A DNA stretch of 64,000 nucleotides from JAOUEA01 sp038249195 (GCA_038249195.1 JBBRWM010000001.1:124001-188000), one strand, 5' to 3'. Shown: positions 7,801 to 17,181, counted from the first letter of the stretch. Numbers and translations are program-made. The notes: generated by a model not told the origin, from the letters alone.

Positions 7801-9224
7801 CGAGGCCGCTCCGCGGCGAGGCGCTCCCCCAGCTCCCGCGCCACGTCGATGAGCGCGAGCACGTCCTCCTCCGTGGTGCGGTAGTTCACGAAACACGGAC
7901 GCAACCAGAGCTCGTCGTCGATCAGCGCCGACGACAGATACACGCGGCCGTCCGCCTGGATCGCCCGTGCGAGCGCGTCGTTGTGCGCGTTCAGGTCGAC
8001 CACCCCGGGCGGCGTGTGTCGCAACGGCACGATGGACAGCTGCGGCGGCGCCTCCAGCACGACGAAGTCCTCGGAAGCCTGCAGGTGCCGATACAACAGG
8101 TCGGCCTCCTCGAGGTTCCGCTCGATCGCCGCGCGGAACTGGGCCGCGCCGTGCGCGCGGAAGGCGAGCCACACCTTGAGCGCCCGGAAGGGCCTCGAAT
8201 ACTCCAACGTGATGTCCACCGCGTGCAGCTCGTGCCGCTGGTGCGGCAGGTAGCCCTGTTCGTGCGCGAACGCCGCCGCGAGCGCGTCGGCGTCCTTCAT
8301 CAGGACGACGCCGCACGCCTTGGGCAGGTACAGCCATTTGTGGGCATCCACCGAGCACGAGTCCGCGCGCTCGATGCCCGCGAACTCTCGGGCCGCCCGC
8401 TCGGTGGCGGCGGCCGGGAGCCCGTAGGCCCCGTCGACGTGTAGCCAGACGCCGCGCGCGGCGCAGACGTCCGCCACCTCGCCGATGGGATCGACCGCGC
8501 CCGTGAGCGTGGTCCCGGCGGTGACGATCACGGCGATCGGCACGATGCCCTGGGCGACGTCGCGGTCGATGGCCTCGGCGAGCAGGTCGGGGCGCAGCCT
8601 GCGAAGGCCGTCCAGCGAAACGGCACGCAGCTGGTCCGAGCCGATCCCCAGGAGCTCCACGGCGCGCGTGACCGAGTAGTGGACCTCCTGCGAGCAGTAG
8701 ACGGCGACGTCGCGTCCACCGAGCCCCGTCACGCGGGAGCCGGGCAACGCGTGCTCGCGCGCGGCGGCCAGGGCGGAGACGTTGCTGATGGTGCCCCCGC
8801 TCGTGAACGCACCGCCGGTGGCCGGGAACCCGATGAACTCGGCCACCCACCGCACCGCCTGGTCCTCCACCTCGGTGGCCGCCCGCGCGTCCACGGCGAG
8901 GTTGATGTCGTAGCTGTGTGCCAGCAGGTCCGCGAGCGCCCCGATCTCGAGGCCGCTGGAGCCGATGAAGGCGAAGTACCGCGGGCGCGCCTGGGCGATC
9001 GATTCGTCGAGGATGCGTGCCGCGTCGTCCAGCGACTCGTGGACCGGGGTGGGTCGCTCGGGTAGCCCCGCCGCCAGCAGCCCCCGCACGCGGTCGTCGA
9101 GCGGCGGCTCCTCCGGACGGAACCGGTCGAAGCTGTGCCAGGCCTCCCCCACGAGCCGCGCCGCGTGCTCGAGCGCCTCCTCACGAGGCGCGTCGAGCCG
9201 CAGCGGCCGTTCGGGATCGGTCAC
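7797..9224 (-). CDS. PLP-dependent aromatic L-amino-acid decarboxylase family protein
   Basis: A 475-residue group II PLP decarboxylase. The block HVDGAYGLPA provides the Asp that pairs with the PLP nitrogen, and SCSVDAHKWLYLPKACG carries the PLP-binding Lys. TSGGTISNVSAL is the phosphate-binding segment. Members decarboxylate tyrosine, DOPA, tryptophan or glutamate. Beside HpaD and HpaE the likeliest substrates are tyrosine or DOPA, giving tyramine or dopamine. The start is GTG 9224, seven bases behind a TAGCAT hexamer; this start also avoids overlapping the permease. The downstream MarR gene is overlapped by four bases. Substrate is inference. Confidence 0.84.
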   Translation of the reverse strand: MTDPERPLRLDAPREEALEHAARLVGEAWHSFDRFRPEEPPLDDRVRGLLAAGLPERPTPVHESLDDAARILDESIAQARPRYFAFIGSSGLEIGALADLLAHSYDINLAVDARAATEVEDQAVRWVAEFIGFPATGGAFTSGGTISNVSALAAAREHALPGSRVTGLGGRDVAVYCSQEVHYSVTRAVELLGIGSDQLRAVSLDGLRRLRPDLLAEAIDRDVAQGIVPIAVIVTAGTTLTGAVDPIGEVADVCAARGVWLHVDGAYGLPAAATERAAREFAGIERADSCSVDAHKWLYLPKACGVVLMKDADALAAAFAHEQGYLPHQRHELHAVDITLEYSRPFRALKVWLAFRAHGAAQFRAAIERNLEEADLLYRHLQASEDFVVLEAPPQLSIVPLRHTPPGVVDLNAHNDALARAIQADGRVYLSSALIDDELWLRPCFVNYRTTEEDVLALIDVARELGERLAAERPR

Positions 9225-9231
9225 GGCTCCG

Positions 9232-9237
9232 ATGCTA
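9232..9237 (-). promoter_or_regulatory. -10 element TAGCAT, leaderless-type, for decarboxylase
   Basis: TAGCAT lies seven bases before GTG 9224. Its first three bases are also the TAG stop codon of the upstream permease. This could give the last two genes of the operon their own transcript. Confidence 0.42.
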
Positions 9238-10752
9238 CGAGGGTGCGTCGCGATGGATCCGCTCGGCACCCCCGTCCGAGAGGTCGGCGAGCGCCTGGCT
9301 GGCGGGCTCGCGTCCGCGCATGATCGTGGTGACGACGGCGCCGATGACGAACCATCCCAGCGCGAACCAGGGCGCGAGCAGGGTGGGGCTGGGCACCTTG
9401 TAGAAGGCGCCGTAGATGGCCGCGCCCGTGAGCGCGATCCCGATCAGCGACGCGACCACGACCCCCACCATGTTGGCGTGGCCGGCCAGCCCGCGGAAGG
9501 CACCCACGGACATCAACAGGTAGACGACCACCAGCGCGAACCCACCGAACGTCGAGGCCCAGATGAACAGGGAGAAGTAGTGCGGGGTATCGGGGAGCGC
9601 GAAGAGACTCGTCCAGAACTCGTTCAGGGCGATGAATCCCGCCATCACGAGGATCATCAGCGCGATGGCGCCCGTTGGCGTCCCGTACCGGGCCGACACC
9701 CTCGCGAGCGGTCCCGGGATGCGGCGGTCGCGCGCCATGGCGAACACGCCCCTCGTGGACGCCGTCGCGGCCCCCACCCCGACGGCAAGGATGTCGAGCA
9801 GGACCACGACGATCAGCACCTTGAGGATCGCGTCGGAGCCGTAGCCGCCCGCGGCCTCGGGCGACCCGAGTGCGAACAGCGGCGCCGCCGCGGCCGCGAA
9901 GATGTTGTCGAGATTGAATCCGAAGCCGGCGACCTGCGTGTAGGCGGCGATCAGGTAGAAGACGCTCACCACCACCACGGACAGCAGCACCGCGCGCGGG
10001 ATCGCGCGCTTGGGTTCCGCGGCCTCCTCGGCGAGGTTCGCGGCGGTCTCGAAGCCCACGAAGATCAGGACGCCGTAGAGGACCCCGAAGAAGATCCCCG
10101 ACCACCCGTCGACCGACGACGACGGGTTGAACGCCTTGGCGACGTCATTGTCGCCGCCGAGGTCCACGATGACCTTGATGAAGAAGGCCAACACCACGGC
10201 GACCGAGATCAGCGCGAGTGTGAGCTGGACCCGCGTGGAGATCTGTACGCCGAAGTAGAGGACCACGAGGACGAACAGGGCGAACAGCGCGCTCCACGCC
10301 CAGACCGGGAGCGGCGAGGACGAGCTGAACACGCCCGGCGCCGCCGCGTCCGCGGTGAAGATCGAATCGTGGATGTAGCCGCCGACCAACACGCCGAGGC
10401 CGGCCGTGAGCACCATGGTGCCGCCGTAGTACAGCCAGCCGGCGGCCGCCCCCACGCTCGTGCCCAAGCCCGCCGACACGTAGTCGTAGAGCGAACCGGC
10501 AGCGTGGATCTTCTTGGCGTACTGCGCCACGATCCACCCGATCGCGAAGATGCCGATCGCGGCGATGAGCACGCTCAACGGCGCCGCGACCCCGGCGCCC
10601 TTTGCGGCCGCATTGGCACCCACGATCAGGGGGATCAAGAACGCGGCCGAGAACACCGGCCCCATGAACCCCACGGACTGAGCCACGACGTCGACGAGCG
10701 AGAGCTTGGGCGCTCCCAGCCGTTCGTAGCCGAGTGCTTCCTTGTCTGCCAC
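9235..10752 (-). CDS. APC-superfamily amino acid / amine permease
   Basis: A 505-residue integral membrane protein of about 12-14 hydrophobic segments. The APC signature regions are visible: VDVVAQSVGFMGPVFSAAF in helix 1, GFETAANLAEEAAEPKRAIPRAV between helices 6 and 7, and TASTRGVFAMARDRRIPGPLARV. It would import (or exchange) an amino acid or amine across the cytoplasmic membrane. Its place between hpaD and an aromatic-amino-acid-type decarboxylase suggests tyrosine, DOPA or their amines as cargo, or a substrate-product antiporter; this is inference. The start is GTG 10752 behind AGGGGGACCAC. Confidence 0.87.
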   Translation of the reverse strand: MADKEALGYERLGAPKLSLVDVVAQSVGFMGPVFSAAFLIPLIVGANAAAKGAGVAAPLSVLIAAIGIFAIGWIVAQYAKKIHAAGSLYDYVSAGLGTSVGAAAGWLYYGGTMVLTAGLGVLVGGYIHDSIFTADAAAPGVFSSSSPLPVWAWSALFALFVLVVLYFGVQISTRVQLTLALISVAVVLAFFIKVIVDLGGDNDVAKAFNPSSSVDGWSGIFFGVLYGVLIFVGFETAANLAEEAAEPKRAIPRAVLLSVVVVSVFYLIAAYTQVAGFGFNLDNIFAAAAAPLFALGSPEAAGGYGSDAILKVLIVVVLLDILAVGVGAATASTRGVFAMARDRRIPGPLARVSARYGTPTGAIALMILVMAGFIALNEFWTSLFALPDTPHYFSLFIWASTFGGFALVVVYLLMSVGAFRGLAGHANMVGVVVASLIGIALTGAAIYGAFYKVPSPTLLAPWFALGWFVIGAVVTTIMRGREPASQALADLSDGGAERIHRDAPS

Positions 10753-10786
10753 GTGGTCCCCCTATCCTCGTGAAGAGGCGGTGGCG

Positions 10787-11683
10787 CTAGGCCGCGCCCC
10801 CGCCGGTCCAACCGTCCGCCGGGCGCTCGAACCACACGTGGACCTGGCCCGTGCCGACGGACGCTTCGTATTCGCTGAACAGCTCGCCGGGCGCCTGGCA
10901 CCGCGCTCCGCCCACGGCGGCGGCCATCATCAGGTAGTGGCCGAAATGGCCCTCGGGCGCGGCGGCTCGATACTCGGGCATCCAGTCGATCACGCCCGCG
11001 TGGTCGCCGTCTTGGAACATCTTGATCACGCGCTGATCGGCCTCGTAGGACTCCATCCCGAGGATATTCTGCGGGGCGGCGGAGCTCTCGTGCTGCCGCA
11101 GCTCCCGGAACGGGAAGAAGCGATGCGTCATGCCGCCCGAAGCCAGCAGCACGACCCGTCGCTCGCTCTCGGCCACCGCCTGCCCGATCAGTTCTCCCAG
11201 CAAGAGGAAGTCCTCGGTGGTGCAGCACTGGTTGAGGGCCACGCTGATCCACCGCGTGGCCAGGTCTCCCAGATAGGTCCAGACGTTCACCGTGCCGTAG
11301 AAGATGGGCAGGTACGGGTCGTCACACGCGAGGATCCATGTGTCGTCGCGGCCTTCGGCCTGCGCGGCGATCAGCTTCGCGAGGTCGGGATCGCCCGGCA
11401 TGTCGTACGGGATCCCCGCCATCCCTCGCGGCAGCTCGTGGCTGGTGAACCGGCCCTCGCGCCGTTCGTGCGCCGTGACGATGTGCTCGAACGTCGATTC
11501 CCAGTGGGTGTCGAACACGATCACCGTGTCGGGCCGCAGCCGGTCGATGCACTCCGTGCGCATCCGACGCAGGCCCGGCACCAGCGTGATCTCGTTGCCG
11601 TCGTTGAGCTCCCGGCGCGTGTCCTCCGGCAACATGATGGTGGGGACGTGCGCGACCAACGCCGCGCCGACGATCTCACCCAT
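10787..11683 (-). CDS. hpaD: 3,4-dihydroxyphenylacetate 2,3-dioxygenase (class III extradiol)
   Basis: A 298-residue LigB-type extradiol dioxygenase. It opens the ring of homoprotocatechuate between C2 and C3, giving 5-carboxymethyl-2-hydroxymuconate semialdehyde. Metal-binding positions are visible as AHVPT (His near residue 12), VFDTHW (His near 60) and MPEYRAAA (Glu). FTSHELP, ASGGMTHRF and the C-terminal GTGQVHVWF align with enteric HpaD. The next enzyme, HpaE, is immediately upstream with three bases between genes, which strongly supports the substrate. Start ATG 11683. Confidence 0.9.
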   Translation of the reverse strand: MGEIVGAALVAHVPTIMLPEDTRRELNDGNEITLVPGLRRMRTECIDRLRPDTVIVFDTHWESTFEHIVTAHERREGRFTSHELPRGMAGIPYDMPGDPDLAKLIAAQAEGRDDTWILACDDPYLPIFYGTVNVWTYLGDLATRWISVALNQCCTTEDFLLLGELIGQAVAESERRVVLLASGGMTHRFFPFRELRQHESSAAPQNILGMESYEADQRVIKMFQDGDHAGVIDWMPEYRAAAPEGHFGHYLMMAAAVGGARCQAPGELFSEYEASVGTGQVHVWFERPADGWTGGGAA

Positions 11684-11686
11684 GGA

Positions 11687-13183
11687 TCAGCCCCTTTCCC
11701 ACGATGCGGTGCAGACGTTCTTCACGTCCGCATAGAAGTCGAAGCTCCAGGTGCCGCCCTCGCGCCCGATGCCCGAGTTGCGCGACCCGCCGAACGGCGC
11801 ACCAAGGTCCCGCACGAAGAAGCAATTCACCCATACCGTGCCGGCCACCAGCCTGGAGGAGACGCGTTCGGCGCGACCCTCGTCGCCCGTGTACAGGATG
11901 GCGGCGAGGCCATACTCCGTAGCATTCGCGAGCGCCACGGCCTCGTCCTCGTCCTGGAACGCCTGTGCGGTGAGCACCGGGCCGAAGACCTCCTGCGTGA
12001 GGATCTCCGAGCCGGCTGGGGCGTCGGCGAACAGGGTCGGCCGGTAGTAGAGGCCCCCGAGCTCCTCGTTCGGGCCCCCGCCGAACACCACGCGCCCGCC
12101 GTCGGCCTTCGCACGCTGCACGAACCCGTCGACGCGCTCGAAGTGCTCGCGGGTGATCTGCGGGCCGAGGTCGGTGGACGCTTCACGCGGATCGCCCTGG
12201 ACCAGTCCGTTCGCCCGTTCCGTCAGGCGCTCGAGGACCTGGTCGAAGATCGACGCCTCGAGGATGAGCCTCGTGCCCGCCAGGCAGACCTGCCCCGCGT
12301 TGTCGAACTGGTTCACGGCCTGCTCCACCACCGCATCGATGTCCGCATCGGCGAACGCCACGAAGGGCGACTTGCCGCCGAGCTCGAGCGACGCGGGCGT
12401 GAGGTTGGCCCCCGCGGCGGCGGCCACGAGGCGCCCAGTGGGCACCGACCCGGTGAACGCCACGCGGTCCACGTCCGGATGCGCCACGAGCGCGGCACCG
12501 GCCTCCTCGCCGATCCCCTGCACCACGTTGAACGCGCCATCCGGGAGCCCGGCCTCGTGCGCGATGTCGGCGAGGAGCGAGGCGGTGAGTGGCGCCCACT
12601 CCGGCGGCTTGAGGACCACGGCGTTCCCCGCAGCCAGGGCGGGGGCGACGCGCCAGGTCGCGAGCATCAGCGGCGCGTTCCAGGGCGTGATGACCACGGC
12701 GACGCCCGAGGGTTCCCACGCGAAGCGTTCGGCGAACCCTTCGTGATCCTTCGTCTCGTCCCCGAGCCTCAGCAGGTGATCGGCGAAGAACCGGAAGTTG
12801 CGCGCCACCCGCGGCATGACGGAGTCTCGCATCGACCGCAGCAGGGAGCCGTTGTCGCACGTCTCCACGGCGGCGAGTTCGGGCACGCGCGCGATGACAC
12901 CGTCGGCGACGCGATGCAGGACCTCCGCGCGTTCCTTGGGCGGCATCGCGCCCCACCGTTGCGAACCGGTGCGCGCGGCCGCGATCGCCGCGGCCGCCTC
13001 GCGCGAGCCGCCCCGAGCCACCTCGGCGATCGTCCGTCCATCGATCGGCGAGACGTCGCTGAAGGTGGATGCGGAGGCCAGCCGTTCGCCCCCGACCCAG
13101 TGGTGGGTGGAAACCTCAACCCCCGCAACCGTGGCGACCCCGTCCGTTGCGTCCCCCCGTCTTACGCCGGCGCGTCTGCTCAT
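11687..13183 (-). CDS. hpaE: 5-carboxymethyl-2-hydroxymuconate semialdehyde dehydrogenase
   Basis: A 498-residue NAD(P)-dependent aldehyde dehydrogenase. WNAPLMLATWRVAPALAAGN and FTGSVPTGR form the nucleotide fold, LELGGKSP carries the general-base Glu, and FDNAGQVCLAGTR carries the catalytic Cys. It oxidises the ring-cleavage product of HpaD to the dicarboxylate. The first gene of a five-gene minus-strand operon. ATG 13183 is the only standard start before the conserved part, giving about 25 extra N-terminal residues, and its ribosome-binding site is poor. No genes for the later steps (HpaF, G, H, I) are in the window. Confidence 0.86.
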   Translation of the reverse strand: MSRRAGVRRGDATDGVATVAGVEVSTHHWVGGERLASASTFSDVSPIDGRTIAEVARGGSREAAAAIAAARTGSQRWGAMPPKERAEVLHRVADGVIARVPELAAVETCDNGSLLRSMRDSVMPRVARNFRFFADHLLRLGDETKDHEGFAERFAWEPSGVAVVITPWNAPLMLATWRVAPALAAGNAVVLKPPEWAPLTASLLADIAHEAGLPDGAFNVVQGIGEEAGAALVAHPDVDRVAFTGSVPTGRLVAAAAGANLTPASLELGGKSPFVAFADADIDAVVEQAVNQFDNAGQVCLAGTRLILEASIFDQVLERLTERANGLVQGDPREASTDLGPQITREHFERVDGFVQRAKADGGRVVFGGGPNEELGGLYYRPTLFADAPAGSEILTQEVFGPVLTAQAFQDEDEAVALANATEYGLAAILYTGDEGRAERVSSRLVAGTVWVNCFFVRDLGAPFGGSRNSGIGREGGTWSFDFYADVKNVCTASWERG

Positions 13184-13354
13184 GAGAAGTCGTTCGCTCC
13201 CGAACGGTATGGACGCGACCGGTGCATGTCAAGACGGGGCCGTCGCCGAGCGGCGGGGGGCGCGGTAGGACTCTCGGGCGTCGGCTCATCGCGCAGGGAA
13301 GAATGGGCCATCGGCCCGATGGGGGGGCCGCCCCGCCCGTCTAAGGTCGGACCG
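13184..13354. promoter_or_regulatory. Divergent intergenic region upstream of hpaE
   Basis: A 171-base gap between divergent genes. On the plus strand TAAGGT (13342-13347) stands seven bases before ATG 13355, the spacing seen at other leaderless-type starts. The hpaE promoter should also be here, but I see no clear -35/-10 pair or MarR-type palindrome for it. Confidence 0.4.
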
Positions 13355-13636
13355 ATGCATGATCCCCGCAGTCAACTGATCGACGTCTCCGACTCCGCGC
13401 TCGGCAGCATCGAACCGCGGAGCCCCGGCGCGCTTTTGACGCTGCTCGCGGAGCGGGAGCCCCTCGTGCTCGACGACGACGGCCCCCGCCGCGCCTATGC
13501 GGACTGGGCGCCGTTCGAAGACGCCTTCATCCGCACCGAGCGCGAGCGCGACCGGTCCATCGATGAGATGGCGGCCACGCTGGAGCGAACGCCCGGCGCC
13601 GTGAGCCTCCGGCTGCGCAAACTTCGGGTGGGCTGA
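13355..13636 (+). CDS. Small helix-turn-helix-like protein, function unknown
   Basis: A 93-residue protein. The C-terminal half (WAPFEDAFIRTERERDRSID, then EMAATLERTPGAVSLRLRKL) has the form of the small helical DNA-binding motif in which L-x-R-T-x-G-A-V-x-x-R-L forms a recognition helix, as found at the ends of some bacterial helicase-like and sigma-like proteins. The N-terminal half is acidic. The start ATG 13355 is supported by TAAGGT seven bases upstream. It stands alone, divergent from hpaE and convergent with the PotD-like gene. A regulator of either neighbour is possible but unproven. Confidence 0.6.
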   Translation: MHDPRSQLIDVSDSALGSIEPRSPGALLTLLAEREPLVLDDDGPRRAYADWAPFEDAFIRTERERDRSIDEMAATLERTPGAVSLRLRKLRVG

Positions 13637-13646
13637 GCCGCCCGCG

Positions 13647-14585
13647 CTAGGCCCCCTGAACGCGCGACCACCCGTCCGCATAGAGCTTCTCCACGTCCGC
13701 GCCCAGGGCCGCCGTGAACGAGAGCCGGTCGAGCACGTCCGCCGGCGGGAAGATCACCGGGTTGTCCCTGACGGCCGGATCGAGCAACGGCATCGCCGCC
13801 GGGTTCGCGGTGTCGTACTGGATCACGTTGGCGTTCTTCGCGCTGATCTCCGGCTCGAGGTAGAAGTTCATGAACGCCAGCGCGTTCGCGAAGTTCGGCG
13901 CGCCCTTCGCGACGGCCAGCGAGTCCACCCAGCGCAAGGCCCCGGCCTCGGGAAGCACGAAGCCCAGCTTCGGATTGTTCCCCTTGGCCTGAAGCACGTC
14001 TCCGGAATACGCGTGCGCGGCGACCAGATCGCCGTTCGCGAGGCCGTCGGCGTACGTCGCTGAGTCGAAGCCGCGGATGACCGCCCTCATCTCGATCAGG
14101 CGATCGGTTCCGGCGTCGATCTCGTCCGGAGACGTCGTGTTTGGGTCCAGCCCCAGCGAGAACAGCGACGCCGCGTACGCGTCGCGGATCTCATCCAGGA
14201 CGGTCATCTTGCCCCGGTACTTGGCATCCATGAACACGGACCAGTCCGGGGGCTCGTCGAACACCGTGGTGTCGTATCCGATGCCAGTGGTCCCGGCGGC
14301 CCAGGGGATCGTGTAGCGGTTCCCGGCGTCGACCGGCTGCAGCAGCCCCAGCTCCAAGAACCGGCGCACGAAGTTCTCGCTTGGCACGATCAGGTCGAAC
14401 GAGGACTCCATCCTGTCGCCGGCACGCGGTGAAGACGTGCCCTTCAGGCGCTGCGCGAGCTCGTCGTTCGAGGCGTAGGTCTCGTAGGACACGCCTATCC
14501 CGGTCTCCTCGCTGAATGCGCCGAGGACGCTGTGTGCGACATAGCCCGGCCAGTTGTGGAATACGAGCCGTGATGGACCGCTCAT
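13647..14585 (-). CDS. PotD/PotF-like polyamine-binding protein without signal peptide
   Basis: A 312-residue periplasmic-binding-protein fold of the spermidine/putrescine type. It opens directly with the mature-protein motif LVFHNWPGYV, followed by FSEETGIGVSYETYASNDEL, the usual first strands of PotD-like proteins. No hydrophobic signal segment or lipobox Cys precedes it. The start is well supported: ATG 14585 with GGAGAGG eight bases upstream, and the in-frame codons further up (SSRREVAVHRAGRGEASL) are not a signal peptide. No permease or ATPase genes are adjacent. It may be a cytoplasmic binding protein or a decayed transporter part. It follows pepN by 40 bases on the same strand. Confidence 0.75.
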   Translation of the reverse strand: MSGPSRLVFHNWPGYVAHSVLGAFSEETGIGVSYETYASNDELAQRLKGTSSPRAGDRMESSFDLIVPSENFVRRFLELGLLQPVDAGNRYTIPWAAGTTGIGYDTTVFDEPPDWSVFMDAKYRGKMTVLDEIRDAYAASLFSLGLDPNTTSPDEIDAGTDRLIEMRAVIRGFDSATYADGLANGDLVAAHAYSGDVLQAKGNNPKLGFVLPEAGALRWVDSLAVAKGAPNFANALAFMNFYLEPEISAKNANVIQYDTANPAAMPLLDPAVRDNPVIFPPADVLDRLSFTAALGADVEKLYADGWSRVQGA

Positions 14586-14625
14586 GAGCGAAGCCTCTCC
14601 ACGACCCGCACGATGAACGGCGACC

Positions 14626-17181
14626 TCACGACGCGAAGAAGGCCGTGAGCGCGGGCTCTGCCCGAGCGTGCAGCGCCGCAGCCGCCCGTTGGCGCTCGAG
14701 GGTCTGTTGCAGCCCCTTCTCCGCCTGCGGGATGGGGTGCTCCGCGAAGAAGGCGGTCGCGTCGGCCACCTGCTCCGGGAGCGTGAGGAATCGAACGCCG
14801 TCGGCCATGCGGATGATCAAGGATGCCGGGAACCGCTCGTGCAGCTCGGCCCAATGCTCCTTGATGAAGTCCCACGCGCGCGGGCCCTGCTCGCGGTTCA
14901 CGGTGGCGAACGCGAGCACGAACGGCGCGTTCTGGGTCCTGATCGTCCCGTCCGATGCGGCGGCGAGCGTGCGATCCATCTCGGCGACCCCCCGGAATTG
15001 CGGGAGCGCGTAGAGGTAGCGCAGCTGCTCCTGGGGCGTCGGCGCCTCCCGGCTCATATGCTCGAACCCTTCGAAGTCCTGCGGTGTCCCGGTGCGCGCC
15101 AGCACCGTGATCGATGCGGCCGCGAGGGCGGCGTCCACGTCCAGGCCGGCGCGTGACTCCGACTCGAATTCGCGCGCGGCCGCCTGGGCATTCGGGTCCG
15201 CGCCCAGCACGCCGAGGCCTTGCAGCAAGGCCCCGCGGAGCGCGCGCGTGAGATCGAGGTCTTCCGCGCGGGCCTCCCAGCCGAGACGCTCGAGCGCCGG
15301 GGCCACCAAACGCCGGACGAACGAACGAAGGCTTTCGCGTGCCGCGCCGTCGAGGAACCGATCGCACCAACCGAGGCCCTGCAGCAGCGCCTGCCACACG
15401 GAGAGGTCGCCCTCATCGCCGAAACGCTCCGCGAACCGCACGAACTCGGGCGCGCTCGCCGCTCCCGATACCACGGCCGCCCACAGGTCGTCGACGAGGT
15501 CGTATCGCTCGAGGGGCGTGAGGTCGTTGAGCCGTCGCGTGAGGCGATCGAGGAGACGGTCGTCGTAGCGGACGCGGACGAAGCTCGCCGCACCGGCGTT
15601 GGCGACCACGGCTGCGTCGTCGGGCTCGGTGAGGGCCACGCCCTCGGGCGCCACGAGGACCGAGCGCTCTCTGCCGTCGAGGTTCCGGATCCGCAGCGGC
15701 ACATCCCAGACGCTGGCGTCCTGGGCGCCATCGGCGAGGAACCGATGTTGGTCGATGCGGGTCCCGTCTGCCTGAACGCCCACCTCCAGGAGTGGGTACC
15801 CCCCCTGCCAGATCCACTGGTCCATGATGCGGCGCACAGGCTCGCCGGTCGCCGCCTCGATGGCGTCCCACAGCTCGTGCGTTTCGGTGTTGCCGAACGC
15901 ATGCGTGCCGAGGTAGTGACGGATGCCGTCACGGAAGGCCTCGGGGCCGAGGTACTGCTCCAACATGCGCAGGATCCCGGCCCCCTTCTGATAGGTGAGC
16001 ACGTCGAACATCCCGGCGGTGTCGTCGGGCGAGTGGACCGGATACTCGATGGCGCGAGTGCTGTGGAGGGCGTCGACCTCCTTGGCGGCGGTCGCGTAAC
16101 GAGCGAACGTAGACCAGCGCTGCCAATCCGGGCGCATCGCGTCCGTGGTCACGAGCGCCATGAACGTCGCGAATGCCTCGTTGAGCCAGATGCCGTTCCA
16201 CCAGCGCATCGTCACGAGATTGCCGAACCATTGATGCGCGAGCTCGTGCGCCACCACGTCGGCGATGCCCTCCAACTCCGGCTGGGTGGCATGGGCGGGA
16301 TCCACCAGCAGGAGCGACTCGCGGTACGTGATGCAACCCGTGTTCTCCATGGCCCCCTGCGCGAAATCCGGGAGCGCGATCATGTCGAGCTTCGCGCCGG
16401 GGTAGGCGATGTCGTAGTACTCGCGGAAGAATCGTAGCGAGAACACCGCCGTTTCCAGGGCGAACCCCGCCAGGTGCCCCTTTCCGGGGACGTGGGCGAC
16501 GCGCACCGCGACGCCTTCGGCCTCGACGGGATCGGTGAGCTCCAGCCGCCCCACCACGAACGCCACCAGGTAGGTCGACATCACTATGGTGTCGTCGAAT
16601 CGAACCCGGACGAGTCCTCCGGGGAGCTGCTCACGCTCGACCTCGGGGCCATTGGCGATGGCAGCGAGGGCCTCGGGCACCACCAGCGTGATCGCGAACA
16701 CGGCCTTGCGGTCAGGCTCGTCCCAGCAGGGGAAGGCGCGGCGCGCGTCGGCGGACTCGAACTGCGTCGTGGCGATGATGTGCGAGACACCCTCCTCGTC
16801 GGTGTAGCGGGAGCGGTAGAAGCCGCGGAGCTTGTCGTTCATGACGCCGTGGAATTCCAGGTGCAGCGTCCATGGTCCGGGGGCCGCAACACCGGACAGA
16901 CGCAGCGTGAGGCGCTGCAGCCGCTCCTCGGCTTGCGTGCGCGTGACCTCCAGGCGCCGACCGTCCGGCGCGATCAGCCAGCCCGCGTCGACCGTCAGCT
17001 CGATCGCGTTCAGCACCACCGCGTCGACGGGGTCGTGCACCTCCACGGCCACGTCCTCGGAACCGGTGAAGGCGCCCGCGCTCAGGTCGGGCGCGATGGT
17101 GAGGTCGTAGCGGGACGGGGTAACCGTCCGCGGGAGCCGGTAGGGATCCCCGGGATCGGCCGTCGCTTCCGCCTCAGCCAC
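14626..17181 (-). CDS. pepN: Aminopeptidase N (M1 family zinc metallopeptidase)
   Basis: An 851-residue cytosolic M1 aminopeptidase, removing N-terminal residues from peptides. The substrate-anchoring QGAMEN motif precedes the zinc site HELAHQWFGN (first His near residue 312), with the third ligand Glu in WLNEAFATFM. A long C-terminal helical domain (ERAP1_C-like) follows. No signal peptide. The GTG start at 17181 overlaps the ilvE stop by eight bases (GTGGCTGA), so the two are coupled. Confidence 0.92.
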   Translation of the reverse strand: MAEAEATADPGDPYRLPRTVTPSRYDLTIAPDLSAGAFTGSEDVAVEVHDPVDAVVLNAIELTVDAGWLIAPDGRRLEVTRTQAEERLQRLTLRLSGVAAPGPWTLHLEFHGVMNDKLRGFYRSRYTDEEGVSHIIATTQFESADARRAFPCWDEPDRKAVFAITLVVPEALAAIANGPEVEREQLPGGLVRVRFDDTIVMSTYLVAFVVGRLELTDPVEAEGVAVRVAHVPGKGHLAGFALETAVFSLRFFREYYDIAYPGAKLDMIALPDFAQGAMENTGCITYRESLLLVDPAHATQPELEGIADVVAHELAHQWFGNLVTMRWWNGIWLNEAFATFMALVTTDAMRPDWQRWSTFARYATAAKEVDALHSTRAIEYPVHSPDDTAGMFDVLTYQKGAGILRMLEQYLGPEAFRDGIRHYLGTHAFGNTETHELWDAIEAATGEPVRRIMDQWIWQGGYPLLEVGVQADGTRIDQHRFLADGAQDASVWDVPLRIRNLDGRERSVLVAPEGVALTEPDDAAVVANAGAASFVRVRYDDRLLDRLTRRLNDLTPLERYDLVDDLWAAVVSGAASAPEFVRFAERFGDEGDLSVWQALLQGLGWCDRFLDGAARESLRSFVRRLVAPALERLGWEARAEDLDLTRALRGALLQGLGVLGADPNAQAAAREFESESRAGLDVDAALAAASITVLARTGTPQDFEGFEHMSREAPTPQEQLRYLYALPQFRGVAEMDRTLAAASDGTIRTQNAPFVLAFATVNREQGPRAWDFIKEHWAELHERFPASLIIRMADGVRFLTLPEQVADATAFFAEHPIPQAEKGLQQTLERQRAAAALHARAEPALTAFFAS

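Noticed and set aside
10742..13636. A plus-strand frame of 964 codons
   Set aside because: Antisense to hpaD and hpaE. Only its last 93 codons (from 13355) look like a real protein.
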